Below the pieces are notes generated by a model. The model was given only the letters and a program-made list of their open reading frames with translations. It had not been told where the DNA came from and searched no databases. The position numbers were made by a program, and so were the translations under genes. From contig NZ_JALLGK010000001.1 in NCBI RefSeq assembly GCF_023072595.1, forward strand, positions 1,178,001 to 1,242,000: 64,000 bases of DNA. The letters run 5' to 3'. This DNA comes from Streptomyces sp. XM4193 (GTDB lineage Bacteria > Actinomycetota > Actinomycetes > Streptomycetales > Streptomycetaceae). Shown here piece by piece: positions 18,442-27,521 of the stretch. Within the stretch, counting starts at the first letter, position 1. Every line of letters begins with the position of its first letter.

Positions 18442-19533
18442 ATGGCGGGAACGAGCAGAAGGTCCCTGCTGCGGGCGGGAATCGGTGCCGCGGGGGCGGC
18501 GGCCGTCTGGGGTGCGGGAGCGTCCGCGGCGAACGCGGCCACCGCGCGTACGGGCACGCCCGCGGCGAGGCTCGCGCCCACCGGCGCGAAGGTCAAGAAC
18601 CTCACCGGTCCGGCCGAGACCGGTCGTTTCGCCGCACCGTGGACGGACCTCGGCATCCCGGCGCGCACCCCGAACGGTTCGCTCTTCCTCGCCTGCGGCG
18701 ACACCTTCGACGGGGGAGGCGTCGGGGGCCCCAACTGGCGTTCACCCGTGGGCCTGCGGTCCTCCAGCGCCGCACTCGGCTCGATCACCGTCGACGGTGC
18801 GGTGGGAGGCAGCAGCGCCCGGCACCTCGTCCCCGAGGGCCACGAGGGCGGCACCACCGCCATCCCGTCGGACATCTTCACCATCGGCGACACGATGTAC
18901 ATGCATCTGATGCGCGGGGTGATCTACCAGACCCACCACAGCGACTTCTGGCGCTCCACCGACGGCGGCGAGAACTGGGAGTACCTCTGCCAGTGGCCCG
19001 GCAACGCGCTCGGCGGCCAGTTCCAGCAGAAGACGTACGCGATCGCCGACGACGGCTGGGCCTATGTGCTCTCCACCGTCTTCAACCGGGACATCGTCTC
19101 CGGCCTCCTCCTGCACCGGGTGCGCCACGAGTCGGTCGGTGACCCGGCCGCCTACGAGCCGTGGGGCTGGGACGGAGCCAACTGGGCCTGGGGCACGCCC
19201 GCGACGACCGTCTCCGCGGCCCGCCGGTGGGGCGAGATCTGCTTCCGCGCGATGGAGGGCCGGTACGCGCTGACCTGGCTCAACATGGACGCCCTCGGCA
19301 TCCGCGCGCAGATCTTCGACCTGCCGACCTCCAACCTCTTCGCCACCCCCGAGCAGACGATCATTCACCCGGTGCCGCCCGGCCAGGAGGGCGGCAACCG
19401 GGTGGCGCACCCGTACGGCGGTTGGATCTTCCCGGGCTCGACCTTCCAGGACTTCCACATCGCCGTCAGCCAGTGGTACGACCCGCAGAACTACCGGGTG
19501 ATGCAGTACCGCATCAACGGTCTGGCTGTGTGA
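18442..19533 (+). CDS. Tat-exported DUF4185 domain protein
   Basis: A 363-residue exported protein. The ATG at 18442 begins a Tat signal (TSRRSLLRAG, Ala-rich core, AANA). The mature part has features of DUF4185, a five-bladed propeller-like family related to sialidase folds: DLGIPARTPNGSLFLACGDTFD, a SDFWRSTDGGENWEYL Asp-box-like turn (S-DGG--W), and RWGEICFRAMEGRYALTW. A cell-surface or secreted carbohydrate-active role is inferred. Its 3' end overlaps the end of the convergent rarD gene by 20 bp. Confidence 0.85.
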   Translation: MAGTSRRSLLRAGIGAAGAAAVWGAGASAANAATARTGTPAARLAPTGAKVKNLTGPAETGRFAAPWTDLGIPARTPNGSLFLACGDTFDGGGVGGPNWRSPVGLRSSSAALGSITVDGAVGGSSARHLVPEGHEGGTTAIPSDIFTIGDTMYMHLMRGVIYQTHHSDFWRSTDGGENWEYLCQWPGNALGGQFQQKTYAIADDGWAYVLSTVFNRDIVSGLLLHRVRHESVGDPAAYEPWGWDGANWAWGTPATTVSAARRWGEICFRAMEGRYALTWLNMDALGIRAQIFDLPTSNLFATPEQTIIHPVPPGQEGGNRVAHPYGGWIFPGSTFQDFHIAVSQWYDPQNYRVMQYRINGLAV

Positions 19534-20542
19534 TCGCACCGGCGCTCGCCACGGTCGGTGCGGCGGGGTCCTCCGCCGCACCGGCTGCCGCGCCGGTTGT
19601 CGTGCCGGCTGCCGTGTCCGGCACCAATCGGGCGGCGCGGGCGCGGAGTTCGACGCGGCTGCGGCGGGCGTTGCGCAGCGCGTCGAAGGTCAGGATCACC
19701 AGCGCCAGCCAGACCAGCAGGAAGCCGGCCAGCCGCGCCGGCGGCATCTCCTCGTGGAAGACCGTCAGCCCCAGGACGAACATCAGCGCCGGGCCCAGAT
19801 ACTGAAGCATCCCGACCGTCGACAGCGGCACCCGCATCGTCGCCGCGCCGAAGGCGATCAGCGGCAGCGCGGTGGCGAGGCCGGAAAGCGCCAACAGCCC
19901 CGCGTGCGCGGTCCCTTCGGCCAGGAATCCGGACTCGCCGCGAACCGCGAGCCAGCCGAGGTAGCCCATCGCCGGCAGGAACTGGAGCACGGAGTCGGCG
20001 CTGAAGCCCTCCACGCCGTCCAGTCCGGTGCGCTTCTTCATCAGCCCGTAGCCGGCGAAGCTGAAGCTCAGCGCCAGCGAGACCCAGGGCACCTGCCCGT
20101 AGGCGAAGGTCATCACCGCGACGGCGGAGGCGCCGACGCCGACCGCCACCCACTGGAGCGAACGCAGCCGCTCCCGCAGCAGCAGCACTCCGATGGCGAT
20201 GGTGATCAGCGGGTTGATGAAGTACCCGAGCGACGCCTCCAGCACCCGGTCCGCGCTGACCGCCCAGATGAAGATGTACCAGTTGACCGAGATCAGCACC
20301 GCCGAGAGCGCCGTCATCGCGAGCTTGCGAGGGTCGCGGAGCAGAGGCCGGATCCACGACCAGCGCCCGACCAGGAGCAGGATCACCAGCGCGGTCGGGA
20401 GCGACCAGACCATCCGGTGGGCCAGCACCTCGCCCGGTGGCGAATCGTTCAACAGCGCCCAGTACAGGGGGAGGAACCCCCACATCCCGAAGGCCGCGAA
20501 GCCGTATGCCAGCCCGGTCCGTGCCTCGCTCTTCGATGACAC
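19514..20542 (-). CDS. rarD: RarD/EamA-family membrane transporter
   Basis: A 342-residue drug/metabolite-type transporter with about ten membrane helices. The start GLAYGFAAFGMWGFLPLYWALL and the stretches LISVNWYIFIWAVSADRVLEASLGYFINPL (key words: NWYIFIWAV, ASLGYFINPL) and GMLQYLGPALMFVLGL are diagnostic for RarD. RarD proteins are poorly characterised exporters, first tied to chloramphenicol sensitivity. A hydrophilic Ala/Gly/Thr-rich tail (AAGTTTGAAAGAAE) follows the last helix and overlaps the convergent DUF4185 gene. Confidence 0.92.
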   Translation of the reverse strand: MSSKSEARTGLAYGFAAFGMWGFLPLYWALLNDSPPGEVLAHRMVWSLPTALVILLLVGRWSWIRPLLRDPRKLAMTALSAVLISVNWYIFIWAVSADRVLEASLGYFINPLITIAIGVLLLRERLRSLQWVAVGVGASAVAVMTFAYGQVPWVSLALSFSFAGYGLMKKRTGLDGVEGFSADSVLQFLPAMGYLGWLAVRGESGFLAEGTAHAGLLALSGLATALPLIAFGAATMRVPLSTVGMLQYLGPALMFVLGLTVFHEEMPPARLAGFLLVWLALVILTFDALRNARRSRVELRARAARLVPDTAAGTTTGAAAGAAEDPAAPTVASAGAITQPDR

Positions 20543-20684
20543 TTCGGCCCCTCCCTGTGCGCCGTGGGCGACGTCCGCCGTGCCCTGTGCGCAAGGTAAC
20601 GCTCCCGGCCGGCGCAGTCATTCCCGTTTCGCACTATGGTCCTGACGCCGGTACGTGCGCGTCGCCGCGCACCGCGTGAGCGCA

Positions 20685-20724
20685 CATGCCGAGAGTGCTC
20701 ACGCCGAGAGTGCTCACGCCGAAG
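20685..20724. repeat. 15-bp tandem repeat, about 2.6 copies
   Basis: The unit GCCGAGAGTGCTCAC is repeated head to tail, with a final partial copy (GCCGAAGAC), in the gap between rarD and korB. It looks like local slippage; there is no sign of a hairpin function. Confidence 0.7.
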
Positions 20725-20841
20725 ACCCGACCGGGGCGGGGCTCACGCAGCGGTGGCCGGGACCCGGACGGGCCCCGGCCACCTGCGATGCGGTGTCTGC
20801 GGGCGTTGCCGCGAGCGCTCTCTCGGCGCGCGGGCGGTGGG

Positions 20842-21942
20842 TCAGCCGGCGACGGTCCAGGTGTCGTTGCCGTGCAGCAGCGCACCGAGGTCGCCCTTGC
20901 CGCTCTTGTGCACCGCCGTCTCCAACTGCTCGGTCATCAGCGTCTCGTAGACCGGCCGACGGACATCGCGCAGAATCCCGATCGGGGTCTGGTGCAGGGT
21001 GTCCGGATCGGCGATCCGCGAGAGCGCGAAGGCCAGCGTCGGGGACTGCGCATGCGCGTCGTGGACCAGGATGCCGTCGGTGCCGTGCTCGGCGACGTCG
21101 ACCACCTCCAGCTCCCCGGAAGCGGGGTCGCGCACCACGCCCTTGGAACCCAGCCCGTCCTCGGCCGGCAGCCCGAAGCGGATCGGCTCGCCGTGCTGGA
21201 GCCGGATCACCGCCTCCTGGGCCTGCTCGCGGTCCTTGAGGACCTCGAAGGCGCCGTCGTTGAAGATGTTGCAGTTCTGGTAGATCTCGACCAGCGCCGT
21301 GCCGGGGTGGTCGGCAGCGGCGCGCAGCACCTCGGTGAGGTGCTTGCGGTCGGAGTCCACCGTGCGGGCGACGAACGACGCCTCCGCGCCGATCGCCAGC
21401 GACACCGGGTTGAACGGGGCGTCCAGCGAACCCATCGGAGAGGACTTGGTGAGCTTGCCCGGCTCCGAGGTGGGGGAGTACTGGCCCTTGGTGAGGCCGT
21501 AGATCCGGTTGTTGAAGAGCAGGATCTTCAGGTTGACGTTGCGACGCAGCGCGTGGATCAGGTGGTTGCCGCCGATGGAGAGGGCGTCGCCGTCACCGGT
21601 CACCACCCAGACCGACAGATCGCTGCGCGCGGCTGCCAGGCCGGTCGCGATCGCCGGGGCGCGGCCGTGGATGGAGTGCATCCCGTAGGTGCTCAGGTAG
21701 TACGGGAAGCGCGAGGAGCAGCCGATGCCGGAGACGAAGACGATGTTCTCCCGGGCCAGCCCCAGCTCGGGCATGAAGCCCTGGACCGCGGCGAGCACGG
21801 CGTAGTCGCCGCAGCCGGGGCACCAGCGGACCTCCTGGTCGGACTTGAAGTCCTTGGCAGTCTGCTTGACCTCGGTCTTGGGGACCAGCGCGAGCGGGTG
21901 CGGTGCCCGCTCCCGGTCGCCCTGGGCGAGAACGTCAGCCAT
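20842..21942 (-). CDS. korB: 2-oxoacid:ferredoxin oxidoreductase, beta subunit
   Basis: A 366-residue subunit that binds thiamine diphosphate and an iron-sulfur cluster. Visible: WCPGCGDYAVL (two Cys), FVSGIGCSSRFPYY (third Cys), TGDGDALSIGGNHLIHA (ThDP/Mg motif GDGD...N), LLFNNRIYGLTKGQ and YQNCNIFND (fourth Cys). With the alpha subunit it oxidises 2-oxoglutarate or a similar 2-oxoacid and reduces ferredoxin. Its start overlaps the end of korA by 8 bp, so the pair is coupled. In aerobic actinobacteria KorAB can replace or supplement 2-oxoglutarate dehydrogenase. Confidence 0.96.
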   Translation of the reverse strand: MADVLAQGDRERAPHPLALVPKTEVKQTAKDFKSDQEVRWCPGCGDYAVLAAVQGFMPELGLARENIVFVSGIGCSSRFPYYLSTYGMHSIHGRAPAIATGLAAARSDLSVWVVTGDGDALSIGGNHLIHALRRNVNLKILLFNNRIYGLTKGQYSPTSEPGKLTKSSPMGSLDAPFNPVSLAIGAEASFVARTVDSDRKHLTEVLRAAADHPGTALVEIYQNCNIFNDGAFEVLKDREQAQEAVIRLQHGEPIRFGLPAEDGLGSKGVVRDPASGELEVVDVAEHGTDGILVHDAHAQSPTLAFALSRIADPDTLHQTPIGILRDVRRPVYETLMTEQLETAVHKSGKGDLGALLHGNDTWTVAG

Positions 21943-23833
21943 GGTCGATGGCCTCCTTGAGAACGTGGGCGAGCTGCTCGGCCTTGAACGGCATGCCGTT
22001 CACCTGCGTGTGCGGCTTTGCGTCGACGAGGAACCGGGCGCGGAGCAGCGTGGAGAGCTGCCCGAGGTTCATCTCCGGCACGACCACGCGGTCGTAACCG
22101 CGCAGCACCTCACCGAGGTTGGCGGGGAAGGGGTTGAGGTGCCGCAGATGCGCCTGCGCGACCTGCCCGCCCGCGCGCCTGACCCGACGCACCGCCGCGG
22201 TGATCGGGCCGTACGTCGAGCCCCAGCCGATCACCAGGACCCGTGCTCCCGCGCCGTCCGGGCCGGCCGGGTCGTCGACGACCAGATCCGGCACCTCGAT
22301 GCCGTCGATCTTCGCCTGGCGGGTGCGCACCATGTGCTCGTGGTTGGCCGGGTCGTAGGAGATGTTGCCCGTGCCGTCCTGCTTCTCGATGCCGCCGATG
22401 CGGTGCTCCAGCCCCGGGGTGCCGGGCACCGCCCACGGCCGGGCGAGGGTCTGCGGATCCCGCTTGTAGGGCCAGAACGCCTCGGTGCCGTCCTCCAGCG
22501 TGTGGTTCGGGCCGGTGGCGAACTGCGTGCGCAGATCGGGGAGTTCCTCGACCTCGGGGATGCGCCAGGGCTCCGAGCCGTTGGCCAGGTAGCCGTCGGA
22601 GAGCAGGAAGACCGGGGTGCGGTACGTCAGCGCGATCCGGGTCGCCTCCAGGGCGGCGTCGAAGCAGTCGCCCGGGGTGGAGGGGGCCACGATCGGCACC
22701 GGGGCCTCGCCGTTGCGCCCGTACATCGCCTGAAGCAGGTCGGCCTGCTCAGTCTTGGTGGGCAGGCCGGTGGAGGGGCCGCCGCGCTGGATGTCGACGA
22801 TCAGCAGCGGCAGTTCGAGCGAGACGGCGAGACCGATGGTCTCGGACTTCAGCGCGACGCCCGGGCCCGAGGTGGTGGTGACACCGAGCGCACCGCCGAA
22901 CGCGGCGCCCAGCGCGGCGCCGATGCCCGCGATCTCGTCCTCGGCCTGGAAGGTCCGCACGCCGAAGTTCTTGTGCCGGGACAGCTCGTGGAGGATGTCC
23001 GAGGCCGGGGTGATCGGGTACGAGCCGAGGAAGAGCGGCAGGTCCGCCTGCTGCGAGGCCGCCACCAGCCCGTAGGAGAGTGCGAGGTTGCCCGAGATGT
23101 TCCGGTAGGTGCCGGTCGGGAACGCCTTGGTGGCCGGGGCCACTTCGTAGGAGACCGCGAAGTCCTCGGTGGTCTCGCCGAAGTTCCAGCCGGCTCGGAA
23201 GGCGGCGACGTTCGCCTCCGCGATCTGCGGCTTCTTCGCGAACTTCGTCCGCAGGAAGCGCTCGGTGCCCTCGACCGGACGGTTGTACATCCAGGACAGC
23301 AGCCCGAGCGCGAACATGTTCTTGCTGCGGGCGGCCTCCTTGCGGCCGAGGTCGTACTCCTTGAGCGCCTCCACGGTCAGCGTGGTCAGCGGCACCGGGT
23401 GGACCCGGTAGCCGTCCAGCGAGCCGTCCTCCAGCGGGCTGGTGGCGTATCCCACCTTCGCCATCGCGCGCTTGGCGAACTCGTCGGTGTTGACGATGAT
23501 CTCGGCGCCCTTGGGCAGGTCGCCGATGTTCGCGCGCAGCGCGGCCGGGTTCATCGCGACCAGGACGTTCGGGGCGTCCCCGGGCGTGAGGATGTCGTGG
23601 TCGGCGAAGTGCAGCTGGAACGAGGAGACGCCGGGCAGGGTCCCTGCGGGGGCGCGGATCTCGGCCGGGAAGTTCGGCAGAGTGGAGAGATCGTTGCCGA
23701 AGGTGGCGGTCTCGGAGGTGAATCGATCACCGGTGAGTTGCATACCGTCGCCGGAGTCCCCCGCGAACCGGATAATCACCCGGTCCAGACGCCTGACTTC
23801 CTTGGCGCTTTCTTGGCTGACCTGCTGGGTCAC
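21935..23833 (-). CDS. korA: 2-oxoacid:ferredoxin oxidoreductase, fused gamma-alpha subunit
   Basis: A 632-residue subunit. The gamma-like domain comes first (about 18-190, IIRFAGDSGDGMQLTG), then the alpha pyrimidine-binding domain (about 220-440, with GSYPITPASDILHELS and TTSGPGVALKSE) and the C-terminal domain with VLVIGWGSTYGPI. The gamma-alpha fusion is typical of actinobacterial KorA. GTG start at 23833. First gene of the korAB operon; the two-component genes upstream run in the same direction, separated by 274 bp that holds no supported gene. Confidence 0.96.
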   Translation of the reverse strand: MTQQVSQESAKEVRRLDRVIIRFAGDSGDGMQLTGDRFTSETATFGNDLSTLPNFPAEIRAPAGTLPGVSSFQLHFADHDILTPGDAPNVLVAMNPAALRANIGDLPKGAEIIVNTDEFAKRAMAKVGYATSPLEDGSLDGYRVHPVPLTTLTVEALKEYDLGRKEAARSKNMFALGLLSWMYNRPVEGTERFLRTKFAKKPQIAEANVAAFRAGWNFGETTEDFAVSYEVAPATKAFPTGTYRNISGNLALSYGLVAASQQADLPLFLGSYPITPASDILHELSRHKNFGVRTFQAEDEIAGIGAALGAAFGGALGVTTTSGPGVALKSETIGLAVSLELPLLIVDIQRGGPSTGLPTKTEQADLLQAMYGRNGEAPVPIVAPSTPGDCFDAALEATRIALTYRTPVFLLSDGYLANGSEPWRIPEVEELPDLRTQFATGPNHTLEDGTEAFWPYKRDPQTLARPWAVPGTPGLEHRIGGIEKQDGTGNISYDPANHEHMVRTRQAKIDGIEVPDLVVDDPAGPDGAGARVLVIGWGSTYGPITAAVRRVRRAGGQVAQAHLRHLNPFPANLGEVLRGYDRVVVPEMNLGQLSTLLRARFLVDAKPHTQVNGMPFKAEQLAHVLKEAIDHG

Positions 23834-24107
23834 TGCGGAGGACCTCCCCTTGAGGCAACGGCTCGCTGCCCATCGTACGTGCGTCGGGACGGCCGAACTC
23901 CGCCCGATCGGATGATGGACGCCCGGCTGAGACGGGGTGTCCGTGGCGGTCGCGTCCGCGCGGCAGACATGGTTCGCGGACGTGAAGCGGTGGTGTCGCG
24001 GGAGCGGTCCGGGCGATCCGAACGGAGCGCCCCCTGCGCGGAGTTGGCGGTGACGGCCCCGCTGGCCGAAGCGCGCTGCCGGCCGGTGACAGGGCCGCCG
24101 ATCCGTA

Positions 24108-24779
24108 TCACGAGTTGAGATAGGTCAGTACGGCGAGGACTCTTCGGTGATCCGCGTCACTGTGGGCGAGACCGAGCTTCATGAAGATATTGCTCACATG
24201 CTTCTCGACCGCCGAGCCGCTGACCACCATGCGGGCGGCGATGGCCGAATTCGTACGGCCTTCCGCCATCAGCCCCAGAACCTCCCGCTCACGCGGTGTG
24301 AGCCGCTCCACCACATCCTGTTTGCGGCTGCGGCCGAGCAACTGTGTGACGACCTCCGGATCGAGCGCGGTACCCCCGTCCGCCACCCGACAGACCGCGT
24401 CCACGAACTCCCGCACATCGGCGACCCGATCCTTGAGGAGATAGCCGACGCCCTGGGTGGTGCCGGCCAGCAACTCGGTGGCGTACTGCTCCTCGACGTA
24501 CTGCGAGAGGACCAGGACGCCCACGCTCGGGTACCGGCCGCGCAGCTCTATCGCGGCCCGCACTCCCTCGTCGGTGTGGGTCGGCGGCATCCGGACATCG
24601 GCGACCACCACATCCGGCAGTCCGCCGCCTGCAGCGAGGTCGGCGACGGTCTTGACCAGCGCCTCGCCGTCCCCCACCCCGGCGACGACCTCGTGCCCCC
24701 GGTCGGTGAGCAGCCGGGTCAACCCCTCGCGCAGCAGTACCGAGTCCTCGGCGATGACGACCCGTACGTTGTCCGACAC
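24108..24779 (-). CDS. NarL/FixJ-family response regulator
   Basis: A 223-residue regulator. Receiver domain 1-125 with acidic pocket AEDS, phospho-acceptor Asp61 (VVVADVRMPP), Thr/Ser switch in VLVLSQY and Lys in LLKDRV; LuxR-type HTH at about 158-215 (LTPREREVLGLMAEGRTNSAIAARM, shortened landmark: TPREREVL...N-AIA). It is the last gene of the leftward set, 142 bp after the second histidine kinase. It is expected to take phosphate from one or both kinases; korAB lies next downstream and is a candidate target. Confidence 0.95.
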   Translation of the reverse strand: MSDNVRVVIAEDSVLLREGLTRLLTDRGHEVVAGVGDGEALVKTVADLAAGGGLPDVVVADVRMPPTHTDEGVRAAIELRGRYPSVGVLVLSQYVEEQYATELLAGTTQGVGYLLKDRVADVREFVDAVCRVADGGTALDPEVVTQLLGRSRKQDVVERLTPREREVLGLMAEGRTNSAIAARMVVSGSAVEKHVSNIFMKLGLAHSDADHRRVLAVLTYLNS

Positions 24780-24921
24780 TTCTCTACTTCCCCCTGGTCT
24801 CCGAAGTCAGGTACTCAGCATCCCAGAATCCGGACGGCTTCGGCAGGCTGCCTCGGTTGCCTGCCGGTACTTGCGGCCACTGTCCCGGCGGGGGAGCGAG
24901 GCGGCGTGGTGTGCGGTTGAA

Positions 24922-26280
24922 TCAGCGGGCGGCCTTGGTGCCCTTCGCGCCGGAGGCGGTGGTGGCGTCTGCGCGGGTGTGGGTGGGTTGGGGGTCTCGC
25001 CAGGGGAGTTCGATGGTGATGGTGGTGGGTCCGCCGGGTGGGGAGTGGATGAGGAGGAGTCCGTCGACGGAGTTGAGGCGGTCGGCGAGGCCTTTGAGTC
25101 CGGTGCCGGTTTGGGTGGTGGCGCCGCCTTGGCCGTTGTCGGTGATTTGGATGAGGAGGCGGTTTTTGGTGCGCCAGAGTTCGACGTCGGCTTGGGTGGC
25201 GTGGCTGTGTTTGCTGATGTTTTGGAGGAGTTCGGAGACGGTGAAGTAGGCGATGGCTTCGATGGCGGGTGCGGGTCTGTGGGGTATTTCGGTGTGGAGG
25301 GTGGTGGGTACGGTGCAGCGGGCGCGGAGTGCGGAGAGTGCGGGTGCGAGTCCTCGGTCGGTGAGGATTGCGGGGTGGATTCCGCGGGCGAGGTCGCGGA
25401 GTTCTTGGAGGGCGAGTTTTACTTCGCCGTGTGCTTCGTCGACCATTTTTGCGGCGGATTCGGGGTCTTCGGAGAGTTTTTCCTTGGCGAGGCCGAGGTC
25501 CATGGCGAGAGCGACGAGTCTGGCCTGGGCGCCGTCGTGCAGATCCCGCTCGATACGCCGCAGATCCGCACTGGCCGTGTCCACCGCGGTGCCGCGCGCG
25601 CTCTCCAGCTTTCGCACCTCGCTGGCGAGCCTGGAAGGGCCGAGCAGGCCGACGACGAGCATCCGGTCCAGGGCGGCGAGGCCCCGCAGCATCCAGGGGC
25701 TGAGAAGGACGAACACCACTCCCGTCGCCGAGGCGAGCGTGATCTCGACCGGGGTGTCCAGCCAGATGCCGCTGCCGTCGGACTCGCCGTAGAGCTGGAG
25801 GCCGGGATCGTCGGTGTAGGTCGGGAAGACCCAGTGCCACAGCGGGTAGAGAGCGAGCGCCCAGCCGTAGAGCCACAGCGTCACACCGGTGATGAAGGAG
25901 AACAGCGCGAGCGGAAGGCTCAGCATCGCGTGGCAGGCGTGCCGCCAGGCGGCGCCGTTCTTCAGCGTCGCGCCGATCAGCGCCATGGCGCCGGTGCGCT
26001 CGCCCCGGGGTCGTATCGGCTCGGGCGCGGCCACTCGCACCCCGAGCAGCGCGCGGGTGCGGGAGCGCTGCACCGTGCCCAACCCGCGGCACAGCACAAG
26101 TGTCAGAGCCAGCAGCGGCACTCCGAGGAAGGTGATCAGCAGCGCTCCGCTCGCCGCCATCAGCGTCACGACCAGAACGAACGCCGGCAGGGCGATGAGC
26201 AGCCCGCTCACGATGTGGAGCAGAGCGCGCCAGGTCCATCCCGCGAACGGGGCGCGCAGCACTTCTTTGAGGACACGCAT
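24922..26280 (-). CDS. NarL-type sensor histidine kinase (copy 1 of tandem pair)
   Basis: A 452-residue membrane kinase. The N-terminal half has about four to five hydrophobic helices (a PspC/YccF-like sensor region, e.g. LLIALPAFVLVVTLMAASG). HisKA_3 domain: phospho-acceptor His248 in IERDLHDGAQ; HATPase domain with ELLQNISKHS (N-box), DNGQGG and GTGLKGLADRL. Its 3' 600 bp (24977-25583) is 99% identical to the kinase just upstream, whereas the sensor halves differ, and this block uses C- and A-ending codons unlike the rest of the gene. It begins 8 bp after the stop of the other kinase. Confidence 0.94.
   Translation of the reverse strand: MRVLKEVLRAPFAGWTWRALLHIVSGLLIALPAFVLVVTLMAASGALLITFLGVPLLALTLVLCRGLGTVQRSRTRALLGVRVAAPEPIRPRGERTGAMALIGATLKNGAAWRHACHAMLSLPLALFSFITGVTLWLYGWALALYPLWHWVFPTYTDDPGLQLYGESDGSGIWLDTPVEITLASATGVVFVLLSPWMLRGLAALDRMLVVGLLGPSRLASEVRKLESARGTAVDTASADLRRIERDLHDGAQARLVALAMDLGLAKEKLSEDPESAAKMVDEAHGEVKLALQELRDLARGIHPAILTDRGLAPALSALRARCTVPTTLHTEIPHRPAPAIEAIAYFTVSELLQNISKHSHATQADVELWRTKNRLLIQITDNGQGGATTQTGTGLKGLADRLNSVDGLLLIHSPPGGPTTITIELPWRDPQPTHTRADATTASGAKGTKAAR
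24977..25583 (-). repeat. 607-bp direct repeat inside kinase genes, copy 1
   Basis: Pairs with 26341-26947 at a fixed offset of 1364 bp. No mismatch from 24977 to 25457, then five mismatches to 25583, where similarity stops. The coding strand of the block is C/A-rich and G-poor, with wobble positions almost all C or A, unlike the flanking G/C-wobble sequence. Confidence 0.95.
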
Positions 26281-26288
26281 GGCAGTGG

Positions 26289-27521
26289 TCAGCGCTCCGA
26301 TCCGTTGTCCGTGTGGGTGTGGGTGGTTCGTGTGTTGGTGGTGTGGGTGGGTTGGGGGTCTCGCCAGGGGAGTTCGATGGTGATGGTGGTGGGTCCGCCG
26401 GGTGGGGAGTGGATGAGGAGGAGTCCGTCGACGGAGTTGAGGCGGTCGGCGAGGCCTTTGAGTCCGGTGCCGGTTTGGGTGGTGGCGCCGCCTTGGCCGT
26501 TGTCGGTGATTTGGATGAGGAGGCGGTTTTTGGTGCGCCAGAGTTCGACGTCGGCTTGGGTGGCGTGGCTGTGTTTGCTGATGTTTTGGAGGAGTTCGGA
26601 GACGGTGAAGTAGGCGATGGCTTCGATGGCGGGTGCGGGTCTGTGGGGTATTTCGGTGTGGAGGGTGGTGGGTACGGTGCAGCGGGCGCGGAGTGCGGAG
26701 AGTGCGGGTGCGAGTCCTCGGTCGGTGAGGATTGCGGGGTGGATTCCGCGGGCGAGGTCGCGGAGTTCTTGGAGGGCGAGTTTTACTTCGCCGTGTGCTT
26801 CGTCGACCATTTTTGCGGCGGCTTCGGGGTCTTCGGTGAGTTTTTCCTTGGCGAGGCCGAGGTCCATGGCGAGAGCGACGAGTCTGGCCTGGGCGCCGTC
26901 GTGCAGATCCCGCTCGATCCGCCGCAGATCCCCGCTGGCCGTGTCGGTGACCGTCTCCTTGTTGCTCCTGAGCTGAGCGATCCGCCGCTCCAGCCCGTCG
27001 GAGGGGGAGAGCAGGCCGCGCACCATCACCCGGTCGACCTGCGTCAACAGCCGCGCCAGCCACGGCAGAAGCGGCCAGAGCACGAACAGCGACACCAGCG
27101 TGATCGCGAAGGTCAGCACTCCCCAGGGAAGTCTGATCACCGCGAACAGCGCCGAGCGCCAGCCGACCGGGTCGGAGAGCGTCCGCCACAGCCACGGGAA
27201 GAAGCCCGGTTCTCCGGCTCGACCGAGCGGCGACGGCTCCTCGATCCGCAGGCCCAGCAGCACCCGCGCTCGACCGCGCTCCCAACGCCCCAGCGCGCGC
27301 ATGCCGGTGAGGCCCGCCGCGAGCACCGGCAGCCCGACCACGGTGACCGAGAGCAGCGCAGCCGCGAACACCCACACCACCGCACACACGAAGGCGAAGA
27401 TGCCGAGCGGGAGGTTGAGCAGCAGATGGACGATCTCCCGCCAGGTCGTGCCGCTCAGCGCCGCTCGTGGCGGAGGAAGCGACTCAGCACCGGCCGCTTC
27501 GGAAGTGGATCTCTCGGTCAT
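26289..27521 (-). CDS. NarL-type sensor histidine kinase (copy 2 of tandem pair)
   Basis: A 410-residue membrane kinase, first gene of the operon kinase-kinase-response regulator. Hydrophobic sensor region at residues 25-165, phospho-acceptor His207 in IERDLHDGAQ, N-box ELLQNISKHS, DNGQGG and GTGLKGLADRL. The C-terminal 200 residues are nearly identical to those of the downstream kinase (481 bp run without a mismatch), but the sensor region is only distantly similar, so the two probably sense different signals and feed the same regulator. The tail ends in a Thr/His-rich stretch (TTNTRTTHTHTDNGS). Confidence 0.94.
   Translation of the reverse strand: MTERSTSEAAGAESLPPPRAALSGTTWREIVHLLLNLPLGIFAFVCAVVWVFAAALLSVTVVGLPVLAAGLTGMRALGRWERGRARVLLGLRIEEPSPLGRAGEPGFFPWLWRTLSDPVGWRSALFAVIRLPWGVLTFAITLVSLFVLWPLLPWLARLLTQVDRVMVRGLLSPSDGLERRIAQLRSNKETVTDTASGDLRRIERDLHDGAQARLVALAMDLGLAKEKLTEDPEAAAKMVDEAHGEVKLALQELRDLARGIHPAILTDRGLAPALSALRARCTVPTTLHTEIPHRPAPAIEAIAYFTVSELLQNISKHSHATQADVELWRTKNRLLIQITDNGQGGATTQTGTGLKGLADRLNSVDGLLLIHSPPGGPTTITIELPWRDPQPTHTTNTRTTHTHTDNGSER
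26341..26947 (-). repeat. 607-bp direct repeat inside kinase genes, copy 2
   Basis: The second copy of the kinase catalytic block (see 24977-25583). It covers the dimerisation/phosphotransfer and ATPase domains and ends just before the unique C-terminal tails. Confidence 0.95.

Noticed and set aside
23834-24107. A 93-residue minus-strand frame between korA and the response regulator
   Set aside because: Arg/Ser/Thr-rich with no start signal or family feature; likely noise in a promoter gap.
24922-27387. A single 821-residue protein across both kinases
   Set aside because: The frame of the second kinase continues upstream through the first by chance; a clear ATG at 26280 and the repeat structure show two genes.
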